Positions 23,010-34,939 of a stretch of 64,000 nucleotides of DNA are shown one piece after another (position 1 is the first letter of the stretch; the number at the start of each line of letters is the position of its first letter). Source of the stretch: Beaufortia kweichowensis. Its lineage: Eukaryota; Chordata; Actinopteri; Cypriniformes; Gastromyzontidae. A model generated the notes under the pieces. It was not told where the DNA came from and searched no databases. It saw only the letters and a program-made list of their open reading frames with translations. The stretch is from assembly GCA_019155185.1 (NCBI GenBank), contig CM032798.1, positions 17,677,121-17,741,120 of the forward strand, written 5' to 3'. Position numbers and translations under genes: made by a program.

Positions 23010-24130
23010 GCGAGCAAATGAAACCTTTAGAAAAATAACCCGAGGAGAACTGCAGTCGAGTCAGTGTGTTCTTTCCTGAGGTCAGCCGGATCCTCCAGGA
23101 ACCTCCCGGGTCAGATGCCCCTCAGGTTTAAGAGATAGTTCCCAATTAACCATCAGGTCCTGTACTGGAGTTCTGAGGCACAATGTGAAATGTGTGTAAG
23201 GTTTCATTTTTTTATTTGAGCTATCAGAGAACTGGCCCTTGAGGAACCCTTAAACTCCTCCCTGTAAATCTCACATATAGATTGAAATGTGTAGATCTTT
23301 ATCCTTCCTAAATCTTTTTTAGAGACAGCATGTGACACTGTTATACTGTAGTAGAAACAAACCAAACTTTTGTCCTGAGGATATATACTGCATGTACCTG
23401 ATCATAATATTCCAGTGCTGATGTCTGCAAAATGTACAAACTTTGTCTCTTTTTAAGACACCTCACTAGTGGTGATTATAGATTAAAGATTTAAACAAAC
23501 TTCTATGTATTAAACTGTTACATTAAAATGACTATATCTCTGTTATATACAGTAGACCTAAAGAAGTCAATCCAAACCAAAAACATCTCAAGCTAAATGT
23601 TGCAGAGACTGTCCCTCATTTTAGAATAGTAGTAAACTCATCAAAACACAATTGTAACTGTGGGAATTATGTTGTGACTAAAAACATCTAAAATAAATCA
23701 ACACTATGTTATATTTGATCATCTTTAAAAGTAGTCACCCTTTGTCTAGAATTTGTAAAATCATACTCTACAGACATTTTATCATCCAGCTTCTTGAGAT
23801 CTCAACCTGAGAAGCTTTTAAGCAGACCTAAAGGAATTTCTATCTATGCTGAACTCTTACTGACTGATTTTTATTTATTAATTGGTCCAAGTAATCTATT
23901 TATTTATTTTACAGTTTTCTATTTAAATAAATCAATATGTTGGCACAACTATATTTTTGTCTACAAAAGCAATTTTAAACATTGAAATATACAGCTGTAA
24001 ATTAAACATATTGTGTCTCAATGTTTGACTGGTACTGTAATTATTTTACGATGAGAAAAAGCAAGAATAAAGTATATATTCATCCAAAATACCCATCTTG
24101 TAAAATACTGTATTTACAAATTACCATGAG
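23010..24130. other. Non-coding stretch flanking the candidate exon
   Basis: 23030-23280 is fairly base-balanced, with GGATCCTCCAGGAACCTCCC. The remainder is AT-rich without recognised elements. Confidence 0.35.
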
Positions 24131-25050
24131 ATTGTGTTGATAAAAACAGTAGACAGTCCACGGTTTGTCTCCATTCAGGCGGATACTGTAAGTGTGTGTG
24201 TCTACAGGTTAACCTCAGTGAAAAGCTTCAGAAACATCTCTTCACAGTCATACCTTCAGTGTAACAGCGAGTTCACGGCTGGTGCTCCAGTCTCGACCCA
24301 GACACTCAAACCCGTGCTGGGGTGAATGTGTTCTCAGTGTCAGCCTGAAAGCACGTGGCCAAAACAGCCAAGACTTTAAAACCCTGCGGCTAAAGCAAAT
24401 CACTGAGATCCAGAAGAATCACCTCCACCAACCCTTCCAAAGTCAAGCACGAGGACCTGCAAGACCACCACAGACAACAGAGCAGTTAACAACTGTAACC
24501 CGTGTCAAATAAAGGGTACGAGCTTCAAAACTCTTCCGGAGAGAATTTAACCCGTGTACACACGTGTCAATCGACATGTTACACCGTAACGTTACTCAAT
24601 AAAAAGCCTCTAAATATAATTAAAAAATAAACTGAAACTATTAATTTATATTAAATCTACATTTTTAAAAGTGTACACTACAGTATCCAGGCTCACATCA
24701 GTATTGTAATCATTTACAAAAAATGAATTGCAGTCTGGAACTTCATTCAGATTGTGTTTTTTCTGTAGTTTAACAGCACAGCATGAGTGTATATTCACAT
24801 TATTTGTTGTTTGCATTTGGTATCTGATTGAGCGTTTGGACCTAAAAGTGAAGGTGCATGAAGGACACTTAAAACAGAAATAACTTCAAGACAGTAGAAT
24901 ATCCAAATTTTGCTTATAGATACTTGATACCAAATGCATCAATCAAAAGCTTTTATTTCAAAAGCAAATATCTTTGAAGCCACAAACCTGGAAAAACCCA
25001 AAGCACCATCAACCTAGCTTTTTGTTAAATGAAACTTTGGCCTCTGAACT
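24130..25050. other. Non-coding stretch, two overlapping short frames
   Basis: Frames at 24134-24325 and 24282-24512 (plus) lie in a base-balanced part that ends in CAAATAAAGG at 24508. No domain is seen. It could be an untranslated exon, but no splice pair convinces me. Confidence 0.3.
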
Positions 25051-25059
25051 TTAAAAAAT

Positions 25060-25150
25060 TGTTGGGTTGTTTCAAAATATGGACATTTTGTTGGTTGACT
25101 TTGTCTATATTTTACCCAACCATGAGTTAAAACCAGCATTTTAAGAGTGT
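25060..25150 (-). mobile_element. AACCCA-type palindromic MITE, partial
   Basis: GTTGGGTTGTTTCAAAATAT, GGACATTTTGTTGGTTGACT, ATATTTTACCCAACCATGAG and the terminal CATTTTAAGAGTG belong to the same family as 21495-21580. The AAGAGTG end is nearly the complement of CACTCTAAAAA, the terminus of the 7954 and 41298 elements. Confidence 0.65.
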
Positions 25151-25379
25151 GAAGAAAAGCCACAGTTGGAGAGAAAAGCAGCTCTGTATTCAGTTCCGCT
25201 TCACGGGTCTCACAGAACCAGGACAAGGCTCAGCTTTGCATCTGAATATTTTGTTATATTTATAGTGTTTGTGGCCATGTCTCTACAGAGACAGGAGCAT
25301 GTTCACTCTCCCCGACATGAGACCACACAAAGGGCGACTTCCATCTGTTTTTAAAGGAGGCGAGAGACCGTCCTTTCCT

Positions 25380-25790
25380 TCCCATCACCAATGAACCCGA
25401 TGAAAGCAAGTCCTATTAATGTGGGTTATCCTCGATGAGAAGATGACACTCACCAACGCACAATTATTTGTGTGTACACGGTGGAAAAGATGCTGCGTTC
25501 TTGTATTAACCGGGTTAGGGGTTTGCGCAGATGTACTTACAGTGTGTGCCGGCTGCAGCAAATGTAATTTAGCCAAAGAAAATGACATCTTGTGCACTAT
25601 TGTTTGTCCCAGTGAGACCTGCGCCGTGCGTGCGCATGTGTGTTTTAACCCGGTTTGCTCTCTGAACACATCATGCCCAGCCAAAAGCTTAGAGAACAGG
25701 AGCAAAAATAAAATCAATCAGGCAATTATCTTGATTCAGCCTGCCATGTCCCAAAGTCCCGCTCTGAAGCGAGAGCAAGCAGAATGAAAC
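25380..25790. promoter_or_regulatory. Base-balanced block upstream of a (GA)n array, candidate regulatory
   Basis: Repeat-free and rich in GTGTGT and GTGCG words. A 122-codon plus frame (25419-25787) has a striking cysteine-rich centre (CAGCSKC...CTIVCPSETC...CFNPVC), but a minus frame of similar size overlaps it and no splice or domain evidence supports it. I list the block as possible regulatory sequence and the cysteine pattern as probable chance from TGT/TGC words. Confidence 0.3.
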
Positions 25791-25894
25791 ATTTTGTTGA
25801 GTTGAACTTTCTATGATTTGAGAACATCATATTGGCCGTCTGTAATGGGCAATACTGCAGTGCAGACAGAAAAACAGAGAGATAAAAGGTAAAG

Positions 25895-26062
<168 letters not shown>

Positions 26063-26069
26063 ACAAAGA

Positions 26070-27630
26070 CAGGTTCCATAAGAAATTCAAATGTTCGACT
26101 TTAAAGATGGATTTATGCAGGGCAAGAATTAGTTTTGCGAATCATTTATAATTCAGCTTTATAAACAACCACATGCTATGAAATTAAACATGCACATTAT
26201 AAATCACAGAGATGTTCTACTTGCACACAAAAACATTCATGAACTGAGTTTTTTTTCACAGGCATTCAGCCTGTAAATGAGACTGTGTGACCCAACCTGA
26301 CGAGTGCTGTGAAATCTTTAAGTCCAGATCTGACCTGCACTGGAATCGATCCGTCTCTCTCGCTCGAGTAGAGTCAGGGCTGTGTTTCTCCGACATTATA
26401 TTTCTTTGGTTGCTTGATTGATATATGAAGGTGTCTTCCACATCTAAACAAACAGAAAAAACACTGATTTTCACATATCAAATATTAAAAACGTTTATGG
26501 CAAATAGAAAGAAGAATAAAAACTGTCCATAGGAAGAGTGAAAAATATTTTTTAATTAAGAAAAGCCATTAAATCTGTGGAAATTACCCAGTGATGAAAA
26601 CTTTCAAAAGTAATTTTTAATTTGGTGAATAAATGTACATGTATGCATTTGGCAGACACTGATGCTTTACACTGCTAATGCATTGCTTTACCAATAAAGT
26701 GACATGCATCTCTAAAATGCACTTCTGCACCTGTATCATCAAAGGTTTGTCCAGGTCTAAACATTTTTCATCTCCAGACCTCGGTGGTGACGCAGATGTG
26801 GAATATTCCTCACAATAAGGAACTAGAAGTAAATAAATACAGAATAAAATCATTTTTGGGCAGGTGAGGACGCAGATGGAGAATGCTGTGAGAGAAACAA
26901 TGACCTGCGCTGGTTGTCACCAACATGCATGTAAACTCAGGTAAATAATTTCACTGACAGAAAAGCAAAATATAATTTATATAAACAATTTCAAATGTAT
27001 TTTCATAGCCGATATATGAAAATTTACAGTATTGTTTATTCAACCCAGCATTGGCAGATCCTTTATGACAGGTTTGGACTGTGTAAAACTCAGCAAATCA
27101 TTAAAAAAGTGTCTTTACCCACAATCCTCTGTTGTGTTTTGGTAAAGCTCTTCTACCTAACACTTCTACGGTAGGCAACATCTAAAACTTTCTGCACTGA
27201 ATGAAAAAATAATGAATAAATAAGTTACCGGTTGGATGATTTGTACTAATATTTCATTAGGGCAGACTTCTTCTCCTTCTAAATTACTTATTTCTTATCT
27301 TTAATCCCTGTCTGCTAATGAGGTTTACATGTATGTGCAGATATGATCGTGTACGTCTGAGTTTGCAGGTGTGAGTCTCTTCACATACATGTAGTAATAC
27401 GCAGCGGATCTTGATGTACTGTGGGTTTATCGTTTGGAGTTAGATGTACTGTCAAGCCCCCCGTCATTGAGCGAATACATTAGCAGGTGAGGAATCTCAT
27501 CTTTGGATGTATCTAGCCGCAAACGAAATTCAGCACCGGCGTTATCAGCTGCACGCTGAATCTTGACCGGAGAGCACAGTGGTCTGTAGAGACTCCCAGA
27601 CCTGATCGATACTCCCAACACTCTTTTCCC
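26070..27630. other. Non-coding stretch with a short teleost repeat fragment
   Basis: At 26631-26700 AAATGTACATGTATGCATTTGGCAGACACTGATGC resembles the 'CATTTGGCAGACGCTTTTATCC' repeat found at 44800 and 53562. Elsewhere the sequence is AT-rich to mixed with no supported gene. Confidence 0.35.
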
Positions 27631-27639
27631 TAAAATTAT

Positions 27640-27960
27640 AGCATTCCCAGGTATCAGATCTGTTATTTAGGCAGAGAAACACCCCTGACGTTACGGCTGT
27701 AATGATTCATTGCCCATATAAAGGAGACAGTCCTGTAAAATTAATCACTGAAGATAAAGGGCAAAAAGATAATTGGTTGCAAAGGCAAACTTTTGAGGAG
27801 GAGACATCAGGGAGACGCTATCTTTAGTCAGAGATAAAGGGGAAAGTATTGAACAAAAACAAGCTGGATTATCAACAGATGGGGTATAAAAACTTTCTCC
27901 TCCTTAAGCTGTGGCTCTCTGGTTATCACTGCCGGACACACGGAGGTTAAGTGGCGTTTC
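27640..27960 (+). promoter_or_regulatory. GATA-site cluster followed by a TATAAAA box, candidate enhancer/promoter
   Basis: AGATAA occurs at 27752-27757, 27767-27772 and 27832-27837. Its complement TTATCA occurs at 27869-27874 and 27923-27928, and TATC at 27819-27822, giving six GATA cores in about 180 bp. GGGGTATAAAAAC puts a TATAAAA at 27885-27891 just downstream of most of them. The block is repeat-free. The pattern fits an enhancer or promoter read by GATA-family factors. No coding sequence follows that I can identify. Confidence 0.42.
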
Positions 27961-27971
27961 ATGTTACTAAA

Positions 27972-28030
27972 GGTATAACCCAAAATAAACATTTTGGTAA
28001 TGTTTACTCCACCCCAAAGTCATTTCAACC
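27972..28030 (+). repeat. Fragment of the TTCACCCAAAA-type dispersed repeat
   Basis: GGTATAACCCAAAATAAACA and TTTACTCCACCCCAAAGTCA follow the word order of the common cyprinid repeat. Confidence 0.45.
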
Positions 28031-28776
28031 TTATTTTAAAGGAGTGTAACAATGCTGTCAGATCACGATTCAATACAATGCACAATATTGGGTTTACGAT
28101 TAAAATAGTATCACAATATTTTGAAAACTGTAACCAAATTAAATTAAAGAAAGTACATTTTCTTATTAACATTACCAAGTTTCACATTTTTTGTTGTATA
28201 TAGAACATTTTTATTCTTAAATTCCAAAGTTTAGTTGAAATTTCTGTAGATAAATTAATAAAAAAAATGCTAAAAAATAAAAATGAAATTAAACAAAACT
28301 AAAAAAGGAACTAAGAAAGCTAAACTGTAAGAAAACTATAATACAGTACAAAGTTTATAAAATGTATAAAAAAAATAAAAGTAATAAAATAATACAAATC
28401 AAAACATTATATATGTTGATGCAGGTCACGGGTTAGCAAAACTGCACATTAAATACAAATAAAAATGTCATAAATATATCTCCATAACTCATTCATTATA
28501 ATATGTTCTTCGTGCCACAATGTAATGTTACAGCACTATTATTGTACAATATTAGTTTACTTTTTTGATGATTGAAAGAACATCTCAGACAACATTCTAC
28601 GATCTTTCCAGATCTAGTTTATTTCTGTGTTTTTAAACGCTTCCCGATCTGTCATGAGTGACACAAAATGTCATTTGTTGTCAACGGCATCAAACTTTGT
28701 GCGTTAGTGAGAGTGAGTAAATGATGACAAACCTTTCATTTTTGGGTGAAATATTTTTTCAAGTGTCCTCTTTAAA
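28031..28776. other. AT-rich filler ending in a reverse dispersed-repeat fragment
   Basis: The first 600 bp are very AT-rich with A-runs. At 28711-28776 GAGTGAGTAAATGATGACAA and CATTTTTGGGTGAAATATTT form the reverse complement of the same cyprinid repeat, so 27972 and 28711 may be the two ends of one old, interrupted insertion. Confidence 0.5.
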
Positions 28777-28859
28777 TGATCATCCATCTATAGGTCACCC
28801 TGACAGTGTCTGATCAATAAAGAAAAATGTTTGTGTCAGACACTGTTTTTGAGGTCTAG

Positions 28860-29130
28860 TCCTCATTCAATTTTTCATCTCCCTGCTCGAGTTGGAACAA
28901 GCCTCTTCTTGTCTCTGCATCTTTCAACAGCTAAAGGAAAAAGGAGTTTGAAGTTGGCACTGTTACAAGAACAACCCAAATGACCTTAGACAGACATCAT
29001 ATTGTCTATCTGACAAGCAGGCTGAAGCCAGACAGAAGGTTGGGGAGACCACCTGTGAAACCGAAAGGAAATAACAGGAAGTAGAAATGACAGGCCTGGT
29101 CAATCAAACCTGGTAAATTAGACAGAGGAC
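28860..29130. promoter_or_regulatory. Candidate conserved non-coding element
   Basis: Repeat-free and balanced. It holds GACAGACATCATATTGTCTA, a partial dyad on AGACA/TGTCT, then GCAGGCTGAAGCCAGACAGA and GGCCTGGTCAATCAAACCTG. No coding signal. Confidence 0.38.
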
Positions 29131-29419
29131 TGTAAAAGCTCACAGCATGGCACAGATTGTTCCATTACAGAATACTGACCCTACCTGCCAGGACAGGAGA
29201 TCACACTAGAGTCTGTGTGGAGGAACCTTACATCACCTGTAATTCATCTCACCGGACATTTCTGTCAAATGAGCACCTAAAAAGCATCCTACAGCTGTAC
29301 CGTGACTTATACGACTCGCACACTATTTTCCAAGTCATGGAAACAGAAAGACGTAAACTAAAGTTTTTTAACGTTGAACATCTTCTTAAATAGCTCTCAG
29401 GCGTGATTGGAAATGTGCA

Positions 29420-29760
29420 CGTGTTATGGATCTGACAAAAAAGTTTTTGAGAGGCAACATACTTTGTTGGGTTTCTGTGAATTAAAATACATAAAACAGA
29501 AGCAATATTACCCAACAAATCAAGAAGAAGAGATGACTCTTCAAAGAACATAAAATAGTTATTTTATTTTTTTGAGAGAAAATAGACTGTTATGAATGTG
29601 ACAATTATGAAAACAGCACTTTAGCTGACTATGAAAAATCATGATTTAAACATAAATAAATGCTTTTAAAACTTTGAGACCTTTCATGAGTATTTAAACC
29701 ACCAAATATTGACATCTGAGCAATCAGTATGATGAAAACCTTGACATTTGCATGAAATTA
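29420..29760 (-). repeat. Dispersed repeat family A, reverse copy (no MITE inside)
   Basis: Read on the minus strand it follows the order of 39841-40211. GCAACATACTTTGTTGGGTT at 29454-29473 is the unoccupied equivalent of the site where the 41298 MITE sits in the sister copy. GAGTATTTAAACCACCAAAT and GACATCTGAGCAATCAGTAT complete the match. Confidence 0.75.
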
Positions 29761-29769
29761 CACAGCTTT

Positions 29770-30210
29770 AATATTGGTCTGATTGTCACACAAAGATATT
29801 GTATTTCTTCAGAAAACCTAAAATATAGTGTAGTCACATGGACTACTTTAATAGTGTTTTCTAAAAGAGCTATCTGTATATTCAGCAAAATGTGGTTTGC
29901 TAACCTTTCCCAATTTCCATTTTTCAATGAAGATTCTGGGAGGTCAATCCCCATAGGTAAAGAGTCATTACCGCTGTCCATGAAGGCTTGTAACCTCAGG
30001 CTACTGGCCCTGGAAAAGTTCACAGTAATGTTGTGGAATTAAATTAGTGATGAAAAAAGAGATTTAACACACAAACTCAACACAAGATGATTTTACAATA
30101 TAAAAAATGATACAACTATTACATAATGAAATAAGACCAAACATCATTTTATGATGACACATGGTGCAGTGCTTATTAATTTGTATGCTTCCTTCCATCT
30201 ATGGCTTCCT
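29770..30210. other. Non-coding stretch, nothing specific recognised
   Basis: Nearly equal opposing frames at 29724-30042 on both strands reflect low stop density. No domain is seen. The end is AT-rich. Confidence 0.4.
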
Positions 30211-30219
30211 CTTTAATAG

Positions 30220-30720
30220 GTCAGACCAAAGCGCTGGTCCTCTCCGTTTGTACGCTTCTTTTAAATCCACAAGAGATGCTTCAGAATCCTTCCGCCTCCC
30301 CGGCAAATTATCCTGAGAGGATTATGCTATTCCGCAATGCGTCCCTATATTGCTTGGCCGCACAAAAATACATTCGGTAAACCTGCGTATGGGATTAAAG
30401 CTTTCCCACCCAGTGCCGCAATAATAGGCTAGGAAGGAGAACACAATAAATGGCCTGACCGGATGATGTAGGACGCTACATTTAAAATGCATTTGTTGCA
30501 TGATTTCTCATGAATTCTATTTTGAAGCCAGGCTTTGGGGAAATGGTCTGGGAGCACATCACAAAGAAGCCTAAGCTTAACATTATTCCTTTTAACACAT
30601 AATATTATAGGGGAAAATGCAGGAGCATCAAAGCCCGAGCGCTAATGTTTGATTGTAGCTCGAGCCGGCCCAGGCTCGAATACAGCAGCTTTAGGTGTTT
30701 ATCACCTTGTTTTGATCAAA
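30220..30720. promoter_or_regulatory. Candidate conserved non-coding elements
   Basis: Two repeat-free blocks. The first has CCGGCAAATTATCCTGAGAG, GTATGGGATTAAAGCTTTCC (a GGATTA PITX/OTX-type core) and ACACAATAAATGGCC. The second has GCTCGAGCCGGCCCAGGCTCGA, an imperfect dyad, and GCAGCTTTAGGTGTTTATCA. No open frame of note. Confidence 0.45.
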
Positions 30721-30729
30721 TTATTCATT

Positions 30730-31385
30730 CCCTTTTTCTCTGAACACAGCTTACTTGCAACTGTATGTAACTAAGTGTTCTTTTTGTATGTCAAGACATG
30801 ACAAACTAATTATTAGTCATTGTGAGTTTCGTAAGAGCAGATGGAGGCAGTATGCTCCAGGAGGCACTGGAACGCTTCCCCTGTGTGTTTCCTTCTGAAT
30901 TTCTTGTTTTGAAGAAAGTGGCTTGTAAGATGTCATAAATAAAGAAAAAAACTGTTAAGTGGCAGTCGTATCCTGGGAAGCACGTAAGCATACTGTATCA
31001 TCATGTGACATTTACATCAATTCACTTACAGTATCATTTGAGAGATATGTGCATATTAATAACAAACCTAACAAAAGGGATAGGTTGCCCCAAAATGTAA
31101 ATTCTTTCATTATAAGGGTGAATAAATGATCAAATGATTGTTTAATAGCCATGATGTGATGTAGTGCTGTATTAACAAATATAGATTTTACTCAAAATTC
31201 TCATTAGTCAACTATTGCCTACATCAACTGAGTTAAAATATGCAATAAAATCTTTTTTGGTCAAATAATGGATAGTCAGTTTCGAAATCTCAATTTTCAT
31301 CTATTTCCACTGAAAATGACAGATGAGAACATTGAAAATGCAGGGCTGTTTCAACTCGAGTTTGACTAAAAATGGAAAACCCATC
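30730..31385. other. AT-rich stretch with a dispersed-repeat fragment
   Basis: At 31078-31135 GGGATAGGTTGCCCCAAAAT and AGGGTGAATAAATGATC echo the cyprinid TTCACCCAAAA repeat. No gene is seen. Confidence 0.4.
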
Positions 31386-31389
31386 CGCC

Positions 31390-31470
31390 GGTTAAAATGA
31401 ACCAATTCATGATTGGGTCAAATTTGGACATTTTCTAGGTTAATTTAAACCAACAGTTGGGTAAAGTATA
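31390..31470 (-). mobile_element. AACCCA-type palindromic MITE, partial
   Basis: GGTTAAAATGAACCAATTCA, TGATTGGGTCAAATTTGGAC, ATTTTCTAGGTTAATTTAAA and CCAACAGTTGGGTAAA match, on the complement, the TTAACCTAGAAAATGTCCAT core of 21495 and 37890. Confidence 0.65.
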
Positions 31471-31479
31471 AATAAAATG

Positions 31480-32480
31480 TATGTTTACTGTGCATTTAAA
31501 CACATTAAATACACCTATTGTTCTTACATAAGATGGTTGTTCTCTCAAGAGACCTCAGTGATGTCTGCTGTGCTTTAATGAGATCCTCACAAGAGGCTTT
31601 TGCATTTCGACAGTGACTGAGCAGGAATTTGTCTGTGTTTGAAAAATGTCCAATCATCCAAAACGCGTCTCGCAGCCCCCCGCTGAGGTGCGGCACGGCC
31701 ACTCAGATGACAGGTAGGGTGCCACTTAAATGTTTTCTAAAATCCCAGCTCATGCACACCAAACCACACAAGCACTCAATACCAATACAACAGATTTCAA
31801 GGTAATAAACTCTGATACGAAAAGTTTCAGTTTGAGAAGAAACTTTATTGCTTAAAATCTTACTACCACAATTAGTCTCCATCTATTGTAGTGAGTTTAT
31901 TTATTTCCCTTGAGAATAAAGTGTTGGAAAAAAACTAAGATTTGTAATTCGTGCATTGAGAGCAAACTGCCTTCTCCTCCTACAAAATAGTGATTTTAAT
32001 TTGTGTGGCTATGGAGAATGAATTATTCCCCATAATTCAATCTTCAACTGCTGAATTAAGAATATCAATGGAATGATCTTTGATCATCTGCTAATAAAAC
32101 ATTTTATTTGATTTGATTTGATTTTAGCTTGCATCTAAAAGGCTTGTCAAAACAAAATGATTTTGAAATATGATGAAAAGTGGATGAAAAACAAAAGTAA
32201 GTGGACAAAATGTGGCCATGTCTTATGGCAATATAATATTTTTGCACCAAATAAATGATTAAAAACACAAAATGTTTTATTGTAATTAACAACTAAAATG
32301 CTTTAAACAAAAAAGGGCTGAAACTACTGTTATATGTAACAGTGATGTCCTCTATGGATATCAAACACCCACAAAGCACTTTAAACAACAATCTTAAATT
32401 TACCTGAACAATGACTGAAGTGAAGTTTATCTGGATCGATACTGACAGCCAGCTTTGTTGTGTCGCTTTATGATTAGACA
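31480..32480. other. Non-coding stretch, nothing specific recognised
   Basis: Mixed to AT-rich, including GATTTGATTTGATTTG near 32110. No supported gene or named repeat. Confidence 0.4.
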
Positions 32481-32489
32481 TGAAATCCA

Positions 32490-32790
32490 TTGACTCTTTC
32501 TTGGCTCTGGTTCACCATATTCGATATTATCTTTCCTGCGCGCCGACTGATCCAATTGAAGTTCATCACAAGGTGAGCTCTGCAACCAACCAATTAACAG
32601 CCCAGTCGGAGAAGGAATCCGTTTTATTGACCTTCTTTTGTCAAGATACAGGACATCAGCATGCCGATCCATTTGCGTTTAGGCCATGAAAGGTGTTGTG
32701 AGGGATTTGATAAGCACGTTTAATTCGGGTGACTTTTCTTCTGCCGCAACCCACAATGACCTTCTTCACTTCGGCTTCTTAAAGAACACA
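32490..32790. promoter_or_regulatory. Candidate conserved non-coding element
   Basis: Repeat-free. Contains CTGCGCGCCGACTGATCCAA, CAACCAACCAATTAACAGCC and GATTTGATAAGCACGTTTAA. CAAG|GTGAGC at 32571 looks like a donor, but no acceptor or conserved frame supports an exon. Confidence 0.38.
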
Positions 32791-32981
32791 TTCTGAATGT
32801 CACGGGAATGATTATATTACAGTGTAAACATTTAATAACCATCAAAGACCATTTTACTTGAGGCACACTGATGAATTCATACACTTTCATATTCACATGA
32901 ATTCCAAACGCTGACTGTTCATTTTGAATTGAGGTATCGCAAAGAAATGTTTTCAATCTATGATTTGTTATTAATAAATGT

Positions 32982-33240
32982 GGTAACACTTTACAATAAG
33001 ATGCATTTGTTAACATTATAGTTAATGCATTAGCTAATATGAAAAAACAATGAACGTCTACAGCACTTATTTATCTTAGTTCATGTTAATTTTAGCATTT
33101 GCTAACACATTTTAAAAATCAAAAAGCACAATTAACTAGCATGAAGTATTGTATTGGGATTAACAAACAGATTACTTTAATGTAAACAATTATTGTAAAC
33201 AATAATTTACTGATTTACAAACTCATTGTAAAGTGTTACC
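32982..33240. mobile_element. Palindromic DNA element, GGTAACACTTTACAAT ends
   Basis: A 259-bp element whose ends GGTAACACTTTACAAT and ATTGTAAAGTGTTACC are exact inverted repeats. The interior carries TTTGTTAACATTATAGTTAA, TGCATTAGCTAATATGAA and TTAGTTCATGTTAATTTTAG, the wording of a very abundant fish repeat I recognise from cyprinids. No transposase frame is present. I see no clear target-site duplication in the immediate flanks. Confidence 0.85.
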
Positions 33241-33249
33241 ATTATTATT

Positions 33250-33635
33250 GTTAATTATCAGTCATTTACTCTAAAATATCATTATTAATCTTAAATAATC
33301 TTATTATTAATCCATTAATCTTTCGCTTCGGTTTTTCTCAAATCCTTCTCTACCAGATTGTCCTGATTTATTCAATATATTACACTGTATAATACATGGA
33401 TTCAATTTCAATTAAATGATATTTATTTTTCAGCAATTTAGTCAACAATTTAGAATCTTAAAATTTCAATTCGGTAAATTCTCCATCCCGCCATTTTAAT
33501 CACACATGTGTTTGGTATGGCCAACTCAATTCAAATTCACATGCCAAATCTTCAGTACCAACCTTCATGTAAAGACCAATCAGGTTAAATTGTGTTTATT
33601 TAACATACTATATACTATTGGTCTCGCACACATCC
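33250..33635. other. AT-rich non-coding filler
   Basis: TTATTATTAAT-type sequence, then mixed. Nothing recognised. Confidence 0.45.
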
Positions 33636-33639
33636 CGCC

Positions 33640-34130
33640 GTACCCATATTAACTTCACGAGGGCTGTATTGTATTGCCATCTGTCTCAGTCTCTACGCAT
33701 CTCTGAGTCACAGCTGGATGTCGTTTTTATACGTGAGGAAACAGCTATGATATTTGATTGACGTCCGCAGCTGTCAGACTTTGGGAGCGTGAATGTATTT
33801 CAGGAGCAAACTGTAAGAGTGTCGTGTAGAGATGCAGGTGAGAGTATCTGGCCTGGGTTACTACACCCCTCGAGCGGCCTGGATTCTGCTTAAAGCTATA
33901 CGCTGATGGGCAAATTGCAGAGCTTGTTTTTAACTAACACAACAGTTTAACAATGGTTTCCTACTGTTGCATCAGCATGTCTTGAGGCTACAATCCTATA
34001 TGCACGTGCATCTCATGCATGCGGCTCTCTGGTGTCTGGAGAAGCCAATGGCTGCGATCTGTCTGGTGGCCATCTGACAAAACGTGACTGCCATCTGAGA
34101 TTCATTAAATGCATAAAAACACAAATCAGT
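33640..34130. promoter_or_regulatory. Candidate conserved non-coding element with E-boxes
   Basis: Repeat-free. E-box-type words include GCCATCTGTC, TCACAGCTGGATG, CGCAGCTGTC and GGCCATCTGACA (CATCTG or CAGCTG cores). GATATTTGATTGACGTCCGC and TATGCACGTGCATCTCATGC (a CACGTG-centred palindrome) also stand out. A possible exon between CCGCAG and CAG|GTGAGA was considered and rejected. Confidence 0.42.
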
Positions 34131-34139
34131 GAGGAATTA

Positions 34140-34930
34140 TTTCATGGAGATGGATGAGATATTTAAATGATTATAAATTATTCAAAATCTGATTTATACA
34201 AATGAACTTATCCAGTGGACACCTGCAACACACTCATAACACAGAATGTCATAATAAATAATACATGTAAAAATAAAACAATACATGTCATTGCAATAGA
34301 TAAAAAAATATTCAACCAAGTGTCATTTACGTGGACATTGTTGTGGAGTACAAATGTTAGTGGAGCATATGTTAGTGGACTTTAATAACCTAAAAGTCAC
34401 AAAATAACCTTGCGACTAGTTGGTTAAAAGTAATTGCAAAACAGAAAATAAATCTTGCATCATTTCTTTGCAGATGACACTTGGTTTTTATATTTTGTTA
34501 TCTAATGCAATGATATCTACACATTTCTACACATTTTAAATGCAACTTAATATGCAAATACTTTTGGGGCCAAAGCACAACAGCTAAAAACTCTTCCAAT
34601 AGTTAACCTGCTTTTTAAAATATGACACATTTTCATTCACATCTCAAAATGCAATTAAATGTTTTTGTGATTTTCATTAGGATCACTACAATTGTACACA
34701 ACACATTTAATTATTGCTTTTATGTTCTTAACATGCTTGTCTTGATTTAGTTCATTTTAAGTCTTCATCTTCTCCGTTTGATTTTACAACAAGAGATGTG
34801 CTAATATGGATATGATTATATGTTGTATTATTACAGCAGTTTTTCTTGGGAACTGCTCTTTATATGTTCTTTAACCTCAATAAATTTGTGTTTTCTTCCC
34901 CTTAATGTTAGTTTTCCTGTCATAGAACCG
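34140..34930. other. AT-rich non-coding filler
   Basis: No gene or recognised repeat. Confidence 0.45.
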
Positions 34931-34939
34931 AGGCAGAAC

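Noticed and set aside
25419..25787. Cysteine-rich plus-strand frame (CAGCSKC...CTIVC...CFNPVC)
   Set aside because: An equally long minus frame overlaps, there is no signal peptide or splice context, and the cysteines follow from TGT/TGC-rich sequence.
31848..31872. TTATTGCTTAA, the start of miR-137
   Set aside because: Only 11 bases match and no hairpin partner is present.
33773..33838. Possible exon between GTCCGCAG and CAG|GTGAGA, one open frame (LSDFGSVNVFQEQTVRVSCR)
   Set aside because: The acceptor lacks a pyrimidine tract, the peptide is unrecognised, and the block looks like non-coding regulatory sequence with E-boxes.
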